Shown: positions 11,981 to 25,013, counted from the first letter of the stretch. The stretch: DNA of 64,000 nt from Deinandra increscens subsp. villosa (GCA_039602395.1 JBCNJP010000006.1:57782429-57846428), one strand, 5' to 3'. A program made the numbers and translations. Notes: generated from the sequence alone by a model not told the origin.

Positions 11981-13948
11981 TTACTTAATTTTTGCGTCAT
12001 TTCCTGTAGTTTCTTTGCTTGCAACTCCTCCATCATCTATAGCTTCTCCGCATTCATCTCCTGCCACCTCCATCGATGACACTTCTTGTCTTGTGCTCCG
12101 CTTTGGTTTTTTATTCATTTCATTGAAGTCGAAAAATAGCTTCTTAATTAATTTGGTCCTCTCTAATGCTTTGCGAAGTCGATGGCGTTTTTTATCTTTG
12201 CTACGGTCTTTCGAGTTCTTCAAACTCAACAGGAAATTGTACGTCCGACGAGAAAGTGGTACCTGTTATTTTGACAGACGTTTTCCCCAACTTGTTTCGT
12301 TGACTCGAGGTTCAGTTGTTGATAGAGGAACCGTAAGCCACTGGTGGGGGGGGGGGGGCTTTTAACAACTCTCCATGTTGGCTCATGAGAAAAAGCGGAT
12401 TTCATCACCATTTTATATTGGACTTGTGCTGCTTCTCTCTGTGTACTCACAAGGTCAAACTGGGAGTGAAAGTCTTGAACACTTTAGTTTGTTTAATTTT
12501 CTTTATATAATCTTAAATACTTGGGCTTTCTCTGCGTGTCTACAAGACCGACCTGATTGCTAGGTATTTGAAGTTCTGCTTTATTTTTGTATGACTCATC
12601 AAGGATGATCAAAGTCATTTAATATAAGGGGCTTACCTTCTTAAATCACATGCAACAACGAACAAAAATTGATTCCTAGACCTGCAACCAAAAAAATAAG
12701 AACAATCAGCGAAACAAAACCAAACAGGCATAAACATAAGCATACGTTCTTCACATCATATGGTAATTGTTTTTATGTTTTTTTGTCTTAATTATATATT
12801 AACAATTGTCATGAAGGGAAATAAAGCACTGAATCGTGTATTAGAAGATAGCAACAGGAAAACAAATGTCATTATGGGCTGCAAATTAGGTTTATTCAAT
12901 TAGGAAAAATAAAAAAAATAGAATACAATTGAGACATACACCTAAATCACTGAACATATCTAAAGAGTAAATTTTGTAATAATGAAATTTAGAGAAAGTC
13001 TCAAATTCTAATTTCACTTTTAAACCTTTAAAAATACTAAAATTGTCATGATTGTTCATTTTTTTACGTTTTAAAGTCACCTTAAATTAACAAAATTTAT
13101 CTCCATTCAAAGTAGAGAACTTCACAAATGTGTATTTGTGCCTCTGTACGTATGAGAACTTGTCAACCTAGTTCAATGAAAAACTATGGCATATCTATGT
13201 TTTAGTTTTCACATTCATCATTTTAAAAAATGATCTGTAGTATTGTATTAGTAGGAAACTTATAATCCTACAACATCATAAGCACACTCACCTAAAAAAA
13301 ACACAGTTAATTTTTAGTACAGAAATGAGAAAATTTATATAGAAAAATCGACCATAAAATGCAAGAAAATATCATATTACTCACCAAGAACATCCTTAAC
13401 TAAATCCATACCCAACTCACAATCACCATCAACTTGATTGAAAATTCGAAGAAAAAAAACATACCTGAACTTAAAATCTCGTCCGCTCTTTCAAAATCCG
13501 ATCCACACCTTCTGTTCGTACCATCAGAATTAAACTTTAGATCAATTAGAATTGAAAAGACAAATTCGATAATTTATAAAAGTTAGCGAAGATAACCGAT
13601 GCATTTGCAAATCTACAGAATTGATATGCGTTCGCAGAGACAGATTGCAAGACTAAAATTAACCCCAAACGCATAAATCATACCTTAGATAGAAGCGATG
13701 GCACAGACACATTGCAAAAGAAAATTAGGGCTTAAAGTCTATCCACATGTGTTTATTTTCCTGAAATCTTCAAGTTTATTTTCTTAAAATCTTCAAAAAA
13801 TTAGGGCTTGAAATCTTCAAGTTTCCTGATCGGTATATGAATAACAAAGAATATATTATGATGGTTGAAATCTTGAGAAAATTAGGGCTTGAAACCGATA
13901 CCATACCTTCAACCAAGTAGAGACGCGATTCCGAGGATGATCCTTCAT
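11981..13948 (-). CDS. Putative small spliced gene, basic nuclear-type protein
   Basis: Unrecognised gene model on the minus strand. Exons at 13712-13684 (start ATG), 12681-12637 and 12224-11981 join in matching phase at GT-AG sites to 105 residues. The last exon is rich in K, R, D and E (SKDKKRHRLRKALER, then an acidic tail), as in many small nuclear proteins. A second possible first exon, 13948-13907, begins MKDHPRNRVSTWLK and ends at a good donor. A third donor (CAG/GTATGT) sits near 13465. Several 5' exons with donors and an upstream leader (13950-14030) suggest alternative transcription starts. Frames are short and no domain is recognised, so this may be a non-coding RNA or a gene fragment. 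A G13 run at 12346-12358 lies in an intron of this model. Confidence 0.33.
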
Positions 13949-15014
13949 CGCTTGAAGATCGGCAAAGAAAGAGAGCGTCGAATGAGTTTCTGATTTCGCG
14001 ATTAGGGTTTTACGTCTTTTATGGTGTATTTAGAGTAGATGGGGCGAACATCGGGTTATAAGGATCCATATGAGATCCGCGTGAATTATAATTTGGCCGG
14101 TGAAAGTTTTTCGAATTTCCCCAATGTTAGGGAAATTTAAACTACTATGTTTACAATTGGGAGGGTTGTAGTGAAAACTTTTTGTTTATTATAATAAAAA
14201 GAAAAGATAATCAAGACATGGCCTTTTTATGAGAACCTAATATATCTTGTTATCTTTTAATAATTAAATTTTCATATCTATACACTTAATAACTCGAATC
14301 CTTATCAATGATGAGGAAAATACAACACTTTGCATAATGACGGCGTCCATCTGAGGATAACTTCAATTATAACTAGTTCACATATAGCTAGAATCTTAAT
14401 TTTTTAAATTTAAATAAAAAAAATGGTAGCGACAAAATTCATTAAAAAGAATAAACAATCACACATAATGCATAGCGTCCACCTCACCCTTAGACATTCC
14501 AGAGGGCAGGAATAATAATATAATAAGAAAATAAAAACGTAAGCTCAGAGATCATCACAGATAATAATTAAATCCTATATTTAAAAAAATAGAACAAAAA
14601 AAACGTTAACACACAAAGACTCCAAGACAAACCTGGAAATCATTTCTTTAATGTATATGTTAATTAGCATTTTAATTAGCATATTAATTTGTTTTCTTTA
14701 TTATCCATGTGATGTGGTTCCATAATTAATTTTCAACAAGGATTAAGCTGGCACCCACAAGGCAACAGAGTCAACTCTTCAAAATGTCAACTTTCTTTTT
14801 CGTTTTCGTTTCTGTTTATCGTTTGTGTATAGGTATATAGATGCAGGACTAAACACAAAAAGCTACTTTGCTTTTTTATGAGTATTTTATGTCCTTTTGT
14901 GTTTACATTAAACAAGTAGGTATCATCCACGTCTTCCAGCAGAAATTTTGTATTTTTTAACGCATGAATAGACACTACTACATGATTGATTATGGTACAT
15001 CGAGGCGTTTCCAC
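13949..15014. other. Probable promoter region, then intergenic
   Basis: 13950-14030 would be the leader of the minus-strand model, including the plant leader word AAACCCTAATCGCG in reverse complement. The rest, to the hAT-like MITE, is AT-rich with no recognised gene. Confidence 0.35.
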
Positions 15015-15315
15015 CAGTGGCGGCTCCAAAAATGCAAAAACAAGATCGGGCCCTAGGCGAAAATAAAAACCGGGCCCTTATAATATAAAGAAAAAAAAAG
15101 GGAGTGGGTAGGATTTGAACCGGGGACCTCTAGGTTACACCTTTATATTAGTACCATCTGCACCAATGACTTTTTTGTTTTAATTTCAAACTACAATATA
15201 TTAATACACAATTTGATGTATATATATATAACAACATATTACAAAACTTCCGGGCCCCTTAAAATCCCGGGCCCGAGGCGGTCGCCGTTCCCGCCCCCCC
15301 TCATAGCCGCCCATG
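15015..15315. mobile_element. hAT-like MITE, 301 bp
   Basis: The left end is CAGTGGCGGCT and the right end, reverse-complemented, is CATGGGCGGCT. A perfect 8-bp duplication GTTTCCAC flanks it at 15007-15014 and 15316-15323, the signature of hAT transposons. The interior holds GGGCCC-rich ends and, on the minus strand, a tRNA B-box-like word GGTTCAAATCC near 15120. Confidence 0.85.
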
Positions 15316-15810
15316 GTTTCCACGTGCATTGCGGCGGGTGGTTTATGAAGAAAAAAAAAGTACTATTTGAAACGTAATTCACACCGCAACCAAAAACATT
15401 AAATGGATGAGAGAAAACATAAAAAAGAAAATTGGTGTTACACATATTTGAACCCATGCTTCTTTAAACTTTGAATATACACAAATTTGTTATTGTGTTT
15501 ATATGTGTGTTGAATGTTATAGTTGATTAAGCTTCGAAGAGTATCACAATCAACTTAGTACTAGTTTAGCATGCTTTAGACCATACTAATCAAGTATGTG
15601 AACAAAAGATGCATCATTATTTGAGAGCCTTTATAGATATTGTAACATCCATTGCCCACATTCACACATCTTTTTGGATAAGTTCGCAAGACTAAACCAA
15701 ACATATTGCGTCAAGTTTCATATATATGGTGCATGAACATACATAATCCATTATTCGGTTTTAGGATCGTAACCTATGTGCTTTGATCTCCAAAGCATCA
15801 CTACTGATTC
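15316..15810. other. Intergenic, no gene recognised
   Basis: Short sequence between the hAT-like MITE and the Ty3 LTR. No coding frame of substance was seen. Confidence 0.5.
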
Positions 15811-16248
15811 TGTCACACCCTGAACTTTTGGGAATGGAGGCGTATGACGTCATGAGGTCATAGTCGTGAGTACATAGAACAACATCTACCAAGTTATATT
15901 GAAATACGTACATTACATTTGAAAACCAAATATGTCACCATAAATGCAGCGAAAAATAAATTAAAACGACACAGTCTTACAATACCCAAATAGAAATTGT
16001 TTTAGAAGCATGATGATCAAAGTAGTAATAAGAAAAGAGTTCATAATTTATTTAAGGCAAATGTGACCATGACTCCAACCAAATGCAGGCCCTAAGTTTG
16101 GACGTCCTATTTGCATACCGATCATGACTTAGTTACCTAAGAAATACACGTGTTTAAAACTGTCAACATAATGTTGGTGAGTTCACTGGTTTAAGACTCT
16201 ACAAATAAATTTGTAAACAGTTTATGGCATACAAGATATTATAATAGT

Positions 16249-16885
16249 CAGGGGCGGATCCAGAATTTTTTTTCACTGGGTTCACCTTTTTTTTTTCAGT
16301 GGTCGGAATTCTAACAACTAAATGTCAAAATTTTCAGTTTAATCGGTTCGGGTCTGATCGGGTCGGGTCGAGTGTGTTTTCTAATCTTATCGACATCTTG
16401 GATAAGGTGTTTGTTTGATAATTGGTTATTACTTCTAACATGTATAAGTTATAACCAAACGATTATTTTTTTTATTACTAATTACTTTATGTTTTCTCTT
16501 TAATCTTTATTATAGTTGGACTTGTATAAATGTAAACCAAAGCAATATGTTAACAATAGTTAGTTCTAGTCCAGTTGGTATGACAACAACTCTTTACTTG
16601 GCCGACGCGAGTTCAAGACCCGGCAAAGGAACTGTTTTTTTATTTATTTACCAACACAAATTAAAAGAAAAAGGTATAAAAAACAGAGAGGCACATAATC
16701 GAACTCAGTACCTCAACCATATAGGTACAGAAGTTATCCAGCCAAGCTAGAACAAATTTGTTAATATGATTCACCCTTAATCTATATAAGGATTCACTCC
16801 TACTTTTTTATATATATTTACACTAAAAGTTCGAAATCCACTGGGTTCCCGTGAACCCGGTGGATACATACTGAATCCGCCCCTG
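16249..16885. mobile_element. hAT-like MITE, 637 bp, nested in the LTR
   Basis: Ends CAGGGGCGGAT and ATCCGCCCCTG are inverted copies apart from one base. The flanking 8-bp duplication ATAATAGT is perfect (16241-16248 and 16886-16893). The interior includes a tRNA-like stretch: TCTAGTCCAGTTGGT (A-box-like, near 16565) and GAGTTCAAGACCCGG (B-box-like, near 16610), then a second gene-like word on the opposite strand near 16700. No transposase is present, so it is non-autonomous. Confidence 0.88.
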
Positions 16886-18138
16886 ATAATAGTCATCGTG
16901 GTTGTAATGATTAACATGAACCTTGATTTCAAACACCAACAGATTTACCCACTCGTGGCATCTTCTTCAAGAATACCGAATGGAACATAATAACTGGCAT
17001 GTACTTATTGACTATAACCATGGAGTCAGGATTGGAGAGACTAATCATAAGTCGGGTTGTCAACCAAAATAGATCTATTCACTAGTTATCGTTTCATCAA
17101 GAACTAATCGAAATCAACTAATAGTGGGATTTTGTGACAAAACATTATGTAACGAGTTGTACTCTAATATGAGCATGAAAAGAACATGTAATCATACGTC
17201 TATACACTTTGACCATAATATCAAGTATAAAGTTTACTTGTATTATGATTTCTCCCCCAAAGTATTTAAAACAGTTTAAAATAAAGGGGTCGTGATACTC
17301 ACCTGATATAGGTGATGAACGAAAGTTGTATCGCCCAGGATGCATGTAGTAAGTAAACGATGTCCTAATAATAACTAATAAGACAGTTTTAAGGTCTTGA
17401 TTCAATTGAGTAACGATTAGTCACCCAAGTGATCCCAGTCAAGTCTTGACGTAATATTTCCATTTGTATTGTTGGAAAGCCCGATTGAAATATTTATTGT
17501 TCAAATAAATATTTAGGTTGGTATTTATATTTATATTCAAATAAATATATAACATGTAGAAATAATTATAAGGTAACTAATTATTCAAAGCCATAAAAAA
17601 TATATATGTATATATGAATCAAGTCTTAAACATTAATAAATAATAAAGTATGTTTATTATTTAAATGTTTATAAATACGTATATTTTTTACTAAGCGATA
17701 AATACGCGATATAATTAGTTTTCTTTAAAAAATAATAGCGCTTAAATGAAATAATTATCGTTTTAATATTCGCAAGGTTCAAAATATTAGCCTTTATAGT
17801 TTTAGGAAATTAGTTGCCGGTTTTACCGGTAATTGTCGTTTTTATCCGGTTTCATCTCTACAACTTTTCTTATGACACAAGGGCATCCAAAATACTTTGA
17901 TAAATATTTGAAATGATATTTTAGGCATTTTAAGGATTAAAAATGTTGGTTTGGTCAGTTTGGATTCAATTCACCAAAATTGAGTTTTATCGTCGCGTAT
18001 AACACCGTTTTGATCATGGTTTCTTTCCTATGCAACGTTTCCCAATTTTGGTTATCATAGCTCGTAAAAGTACTTAAAATAATTATAAAATGTGCCTCAG
18101 AACAGATCTGGACCAGCTGTTGTTTTTGTTAAGATTTT

Positions 18139-18622
18139 GGCCGTGTTTGGCGCACTAGCTGATAAGCTAGCTGCTAGCTGATAAGCTAGCTGTTAGCTGA
18201 TAAGCTAGCTGACAAGCTAGCTGCTAGCTGATAAGCTAGCTGCTAGCTGATAAATTATAAGCTAGCTGATAAAAAATAACGTTTGGTAAAAACTAGCTGA
18301 TAAACTAGCTTAAAAAAATAAAATGACATAAAAGTACATGTCATAAATGTAATTAAAGATATTTATTTATAAGTTAGGGAAGGGTAAAATTGGAAATATT
18401 ATAAAAGCTAGTTGAAAAGCTAGTTGAAAAGCTACTCCAACTAGCTTTTCAAAAGCTAGCTTATAAGCTAGCTTATAAGCTAGCTTTTTGACGTTACCAA
18501 ACGGGGCTTTTAAAAAAAGCTAGCTTATTAAAAAAGCCCCGTTTGGTAACGTCAAAAAGCTAGCTTATAAGCTAGCTGATAAGCTAGCTTATAAGCTAGC
18601 TTATGGCGCGCCAAACACAGCC
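18139..18622. mobile_element. Compound palindromic MITE built of AGCTAGCTTATAA units
   Basis: The outer ends are GGCCGTGTTTGGCGC and, reverse-complemented, GGCTGTGTTTGGCGCGC. Nearly the whole interior is made of AGCTAGCTGATA / AGCTAGCTTATA units. A perfect 30-base inner palindrome (18482-18511 against 18532-18561) contains another terminal-repeat-like word, GCCCCGTTTGGTAACG. The structure reads as one hairpin MITE followed by a second, shorter relative tail to tail. It lies inside the solo LTR. No confident target duplication was seen. Confidence 0.7.
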
Positions 18623-20659
18623 TTTTAGTTAATTTAAAAACATGCCTAAATGTTATATAAAGTATCTTGTTGTCAAGTTTCCATCAAAACCATGCTTAGA
18701 GCTTTAACCAAACTCATTTAAAATCTATTTACCCATGAATTTTAAGGTCTAAATTGTATTATATAAACCAAGTTGTATAAACGTAACCATAAACTCATGT
18801 TTATGAGTCTTTTAGACAATTTCAATAAGAATAGCAAATATAGTTCCTAGGTCTTTTATTTAATTTCATCAACTAATATACTTAGATGTTATGACTTTAT
18901 TTTATATAATTAACATGATTTATATTATCATGGATTCAAGAACCTTTCTTATTCAAGTAAGCTCTTAGACAAAATCTTAAGGGGTGTTCTTGAATTCCTT
19001 TAAACAAACATTAACAAGCAATATTATTTATGAATCTAAAGTTAGCCAAAATCGAGAGGCAAGATCATGTTCATCTATTGAACTCATTTAGACATTCAAC
19101 TTTAGTGTTTTCTTGCAGTCCTTCAACAAAATAAAACATCATGGATCAAGGTTTGCACACAATACTCCCAAATATGCACTAGCTCACCATTTGGCTTCTT
19201 GATATACTTACCCACATGCCACATGTGGTATTTTTAAGCTTTAGAAGCCCCATCAATGTGTTTAGATCAAAATATATATTATTCTACTAACATTATTCAA
19301 GGGTTTCATCATCCTTTAGAGATTCTAATTTTAAAATAAAATGAAGAAATCATCAAGACTTGTATGGGTTCCTTTGGGTGTTTTAGAAAAAAGAAACAAG
19401 ATGGAAGAAGATATGATGGAGCTTACAATAGTCCTAAATTCTTGATGATTTTGGTTACTCCTTTGGGTTCTTCAAGATACCCGATGGAGAGGTGGTGGTG
19501 TGGCTAAAGTTTTGTGGTGACGGGTTGTAGGTGGTGGCGGTTGTGGTGTTTGATGGTGAGGTGGCGGTGTTTGCTTAGTGGCCAAAGGTGGGAGGGGCGG
19601 TGATTGTTTGGGAGGCCGACAATGGGAAGGAGGGGAGGGGGTAAGGGTGTTGTGTGAAGAAATGAGGTGAAGATGTGAGGTGATTTATGGGTGTTTTAAG
19701 TGTTATTAACCTTTGGTCAATACTTAGGTTTAGGAGTCCATAGTACCATTACAACTCAATTGACAAGATAAGTATCTAGAATCTTATTAGGCTTGTGTGT
19801 ATTAGAGGGATCTAGGTTGTTATGTTAATTGTTTTATAAAAACTACAAGTAATTCGTGACCTATACTAGCATGGTAGAGAATTTATATAAATTAAAAGGT
19901 GGTGGGTATTTGTTGCAATTGGGTCGAAAGGGATTTGGGCCGGTTGGGTTGGGTCGAAAAGAGAGAGGAAATGGGTGGGTCGGTTTGGGCTGACGGTGAG
20001 CCCATTCGAGAGAAAAGAGGGCGGTTGGGCCTGCTGGGCCGAGGGACTAGACCAGGGGGTTAGGCCGGATATTTGGGGCACCGGTTTAGGTCGTTGGGTC
20101 GAATTCCGGGCTCTGTTATTATATGTTTGGTTATTGGTCCGAGACGGGCCTAGTTCGGGTTTTGGGTTCGAGTAGTGATGAAACGATTCGTTTTTTGAAT
20201 GAGACGGGTTTTTCTAAATAAGTCTTGACGTCCAAATAACGATAATTGTTTTTGTTTGGTTACGAAAACCATAACATGATGACGGGTAATTATTTACATA
20301 AAGTTTCACATTTAAGGATTTTTGTGTAGGAACGGAAATAAAAAGGTCTTAATTAAACGATGGCCTAAAATGATTTACGGTGGTTGATGTATCATTTTAT
20401 GATACCGGTTTTGCAAACAATATAATTAGTCATTTTCAAATACACGTTTTTCTTGTTATTGAAATTCTACATTTTCATGAATAATTTCCCTATAGTTGCG
20501 GGTAGATTTTTCAATATAAACGCAGGAGTGTCTAAGGCTGATTTATCATGCATAATCTTTATCATTAATTATATTAATTGAATTAAATACACGGATATGT
20601 ATATATATATATATAGTCAAAGTAGCGGGGTTGACCTTCGATTTTACCGGGTTGTCACA

Positions 20660-22886
20660 TATTCTTAAGGACCTCATTATAGCCTTAATTCGAGTCATTT
20701 TGGTGAATACATTCATAGTCAATATGAATGAATCTAGGATACAATCACTATTGGTAAAGATGTAGTCAAATAAATTGATAGTCAACAACCATGGCAATAC
20801 CCATTCTACAAGTGATGTATGATCCCTTTGTTTTTTTTTTTCGTGAAACTAAATGTTCAACACATTGAAGGTGGTAGACTCATCTACATGTCCTTCATAA
20901 ATCTCCCTAGATTTATCATCTACAATAACATATATTGTAATCTATAATAACATATCTTGCTTTCATACAAATCACACTTGTAAGTCTATTATATTGAACA
21001 CATCAAAATTATGCCATATATTGTATTAGTGTAGTTCAATATATACACTCAACATACATGGTTAACACAATCATCTTTAACCTTAAGTCATGAAACAAAT
21101 CCTTAAGTTAGTCTTTATAAATTCATTCTTGCACTATCCATTGAAAATGATATCCACGACTTAAATTGGTGGGTAATGAAATTAAAATTTCCATATAACA
21201 TTTATTTTGCATAGATTATACATTGTTTTTTTCCTTAAAAATATATTAAAACCATTTATAATACATATGCACTTACAACATCACAAGTTGAGAAAAATAT
21301 GCAAAGTATCTTATTAGAAGTTTAACAGATATATAGATGATATGTCGACACAAAGTCCTTCATCATGTCATATCATGACTATAATGTCTCTAGACTCGTC
21401 TAAGAGACTAATATTCCATGTATACACCACTTCAACTATTGAGGTTCTCCCTCATTGGTTCCCCCACCATGCATGTATACTCCAAGACGACAAGTTGTTT
21501 AAATATTTTAACTACTCTCAAATAGTAAAACTAGAACAATTATGTCCAAGAACAACACTAAGTTGTTTTGCATAATAAAATTTCTTGAAAAACCCATAGT
21601 CTAGTAACTAGTGTTATGTCTCGCGTAACAAACCGTTTTAATTTATATAAAATTAACAAAAAGTTAGTATAAATATCAACTTTTAAATGGTTTAAAAGCC
21701 TTATTTTTAAATTATGATTTGTATTTACAAAACTAAAATCCAAGAACGTCCAAAGTTTTTAAATAGATTCCCAATGTGCATGTTAATGAAATTCTAATTT
21801 AGATTTTATATTCAACAATTAGAATGTGCTCATTATAATTTTGATAAAATTTTATACTCATCTAACTTTCTATACAGATTTAAAGTCTCAAGTTTGTCAA
21901 TTCATAATTCATGTTAGTCGCTATTGAGGGTTTGATTGTTTTTTAAACATGATCACGTTTATCTTGCGATTTTCAAATATACAAGTAGAGACATGCCCTA
22001 AATATATATTTTTTTTGATAAAGAGAGTAAAGTCACCAATACCATATTATGAATTATAACTTTAGTTTTTTATCTAATTAATGTGATGTAATACGTTATT
22101 CTGGAAAGAAAAGTATACATGAATTATCAATTATAAATATATTTTAAATGATTCAATCCGTATAACATACGGGTTCTATCCTAGTTTCTAATTAAAAGAT
22201 TACACTAACATTATTATAATGATTGTTATGTTCCATAATCATCTTTACTGAATTCCATAATCATCTGCTTCAAATTTTGACTTTCTAATCAATAATTAAA
22301 GAAAATTATTTTTTAAGCATGAGAATATATTATGTTTAGTTTCTTAATAACCAGAGACATAATGATCTTTGGAAACATTTTTTAAGTGGGTGTACAGAAT
22401 TGTTAGAATAACTTAAAAAAGCAATAGTTTTTCGGATAAAATGTTGTAGATTTAAATCCTAAATATAAAAACGGTATGAGTAAATATTAGACCACTTTCC
22501 TAAATATAAGGATTCTTGTCATTTCCTTGTCCTTTAAAATCTTACTTTTCCCATTTGTAATAACTTTTCAAACCATGAATACGAAAATGTTGAAATATAG
22601 ATGTTCGTTTAGACAGGCGTCCGCATTTCGTTCCACATATTCATACTTTATCAAAGTATTTATCGACTCTCATTAATTTGATGAAATTCTTCTCTTTATT
22701 TTTAATTAATGTTTGAATAATGACGCATAATGGCGTGTTATGTGACAATTAAACCATAATATTATGGGAATATTTTGGTATAACTTATTATTTTTAGTTA
22801 TGTCAACTTTGTATATAGTTGAATGTTTGTATATTATTCTCCACTTTGTTTCTTCTCCTTGTTTTTTTATTCACAAATTGAGAAGC
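20660..22886. other. Intergenic, upstream of dioxygenase copy 2
   Basis: AT-rich sequence with no recognised gene or element ends. The last few hundred bases should contain the promoter of the dioxygenase gene. Confidence 0.45.
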
Positions 22887-22894
22887 TTATAAAT
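22887..22894 (+). promoter_or_regulatory. Candidate TATA box of dioxygenase copy 2
   Basis: TTATAAAT lies about 50 bases before the start codon at 22943, nearly the same distance as in copy 1. Confidence 0.4.
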
Positions 22895-22942
22895 TAACTC
22901 GCTTTATTACTTAACAAATGCAACACAAAACAATACACAAAT

Positions 22943-25013
22943 ATGAGTTCTGATCAGCAACTACCTCTACGACTTCCGACCATAGATTTCTCCGACATAA
23001 ACAAACACAACCGAGGAACCGTTTTATGGGACTCAACAAAAGCTCAAGTTTTCAAAGCTCTCCAAGATTTCGGTTGTTTTGAAGCGTGTTTCAATGAGAT
23101 TTCATCTGATCTTCAAAGTTCATTGTTTTCTTCCTTGAAGCAGCTTTTCGATCTTCCGTTAGAAACGAAGGTAAGAAATGTTACCGAAAAGATCTATAAC
23201 GGCTACATCGGACAAGCGAAAGAGGTTCCAATCTTTGAGAGCTTAGGAATTGAAGAACCTGAAAGTTTTGCTAATCTCATGTGGCCTCAAGGCAACACTG
23301 AATTCAGGTAATTGCCTAATTAATTATATAATTGTTTTCTTCTTCCATGAATAAACTTTTGCATGTCATCCATCATCTAACATGCCGTGATGGCCCTGAG
23401 GACATCCTGGTGGTTAGTGAGGTGTTTCCTAACTAAAAAGTCACGGGTTCAAGTCTCGCCTGGTTCATCTTATGATAATTTTATCCCAAAAAGTCTAACT
23501 TTTTAAATCACACAGAAATTCAGACAACCATCTGCTATTGTACCGGATGATCTTATGACTTTTTCAAACAGTGGCTTTGGCTTTTTCCTACTTTGAAGAA
23601 GTCAAAGGGTCGTCTGGATCGACCAACCCCCGTTCATAATGTTTGAATAGTTTGAAAAAATCAAATGACCATCCGGTGCAACTTAGACGGCTATCTGAAA
23701 ACATCGGTGTGAGATTAGTACGTACGTAATATAATGATGTGGGAATGTGTCATGGCTAAAAGAACTAAAAGTTAAAAAGAACACTGACACATCTTATTAA
23801 CGAATCAACGTTTTAAATTTTGTAACAGCGACAACATAAAAGTTTACTCGGAGAAGTTAAAGGTGCTAGACGAGGTTGTGAGGACGATGGTTCTCGAGAG
23901 CTTGAATTTGGAAAAATACATGGATGAACACATGGACCTAACAAGCTATCTTGTTAGAGTTATGAAATACCGAACTCCTTTGAAAGATGAATCCAATATG
24001 GGACTACTTAGTCATGCAGATAAGAATATATTGACAATTTTGCAATCAAATGAAGTTGAGGGACTAGAAGTGCAAAACAAAGATGGGGAGTGGTTCAAAG
24101 TGAAATTCTCACCAAACAGCTGTGTGGTTATGGTTGGAGAAACCTTCAAAGTAAGTTAACTCAAACTTCATTAATTAATTAATTCCATGTTAAACAATGA
24201 TAATAATGACAATAAGCTAGCTATTCTCATATACCATTTAAATTTTACATCCATACAAGCGTCCGGAAAATCAGTCGTTAACAAATTGGACGACTATCCG
24301 GATTAGCTAGGGTTTTTCAGATAAAACCATCATCTATCTTTCACACAGCTCGTTTGGTAAATCGTCAAACGACCGTCCAGATATAGCTATTAGAAATACA
24401 ATGGAGACCACTACCCTTTAAACGACTATATCGTGAAACGATTCGTCTGGGTTTGATTTGACAAGGGGATGATGTGGATTAGATTTACTCATCTATAACA
24501 CCCTTCGATAAACATAACAGAAATAGCAACGTGTCATGCACAGTAATGTCATGACACCTAGATCTATGAATGTAGTTTTTAAACGACTTGGTATTGCTAT
24601 ACAAAAAGGTTTAGTAGCGCAGCTTGTTATCTGTTTGCCTTCTATCTCTTTCTAAATAATTCGGTTTTAATGATTATTTATCTTCGTAATAAAAAATAGA
24701 GACAATATAATAAAGTTGAAGTTGAAGATTGTCAATATATATAATGCAGGTTTGGACGAACAAAAGGTTACATGCAGCAACTCATAGGGTGGTGATGAAT
24801 GGAGATAAAGACAGATATTCAATTGGTTTGTTTTCGGTTCCAAAATGGGATAAAACCATCAAAGCACCTGAGGAAATGGTGGATGAAGAACACCCTTTGT
24901 TCTTCAAGCCTTTTGATTATGGAGAGTTTTTTAAATTCTTCCTCACGGAAGAATATGTTAATGATAAATTTGCATTGGAGAAATATGCTGGTGTTTCAAC
25001 TGAAAACTTGTAA
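22943..25013 (+). CDS. AOP1-like: 2-oxoglutarate/Fe(II)-dependent dioxygenase, AOP type (copy 2)
   Basis: Exons 22943-23307, 23829-24150 and 24750-25013 join at GT-AG sites to 316 residues. Exon 2 is 322 nt, exactly as in copy 1, and all intron phases match, so the two genes are paralogues. The catalytic set is complete: H184 and D186 (HAD), H241, and R251 with S253 (RYS). The N-terminal DIOX_N region starts LPTIDFSD near residue 12. No targeting signal is seen. Compared with copy 1 the third iron ligand sits in a different setting (HAATHRVV instead of HSPYHRVM), and the C-terminus ends VSTENL instead of TYCGV. Substrates may therefore differ, but this is inference. Intron 1 holds a tRNA-like stretch near 23420-23460. 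An AATAAA poly(A) signal lies at about 25080. Confidence 0.9.

Larger units (their letters stand above)
15811..20659 (-). mobile_element. Solo Ty3-type LTR with nested MITEs
   Basis: The block opens TGTCACACCC and closes GGGTTGTCACA, the complementary ends of a plant Ty3 (Tekay-like) LTR lying on the minus strand. Flanking pentamers GATTC (15806-15810) and TATTC (20660-20664) differ by one base. After removing two nested MITEs it is about 3.7 kb, long but comparable with the 2.9 kb LTRs of the element at 35782. The minus strand contains the word TTTTTCGCTGC near its 3' end, as in that element. No gag or pol was found, which favours a solo LTR over a complete element. Confidence 0.6.

Noticed and set aside
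16560..16625. Possible tRNA gene
   Set aside because: A-box and B-box-like words are present, but no acceptor stem or complete cloverleaf could be drawn, and it lies inside a MITE.
22943..25013. The two dioxygenase genes as two alleles of one locus
   Set aside because: Protein differences are far too many and introns are unrelated, so they are paralogues even if contig B is another haplotype.
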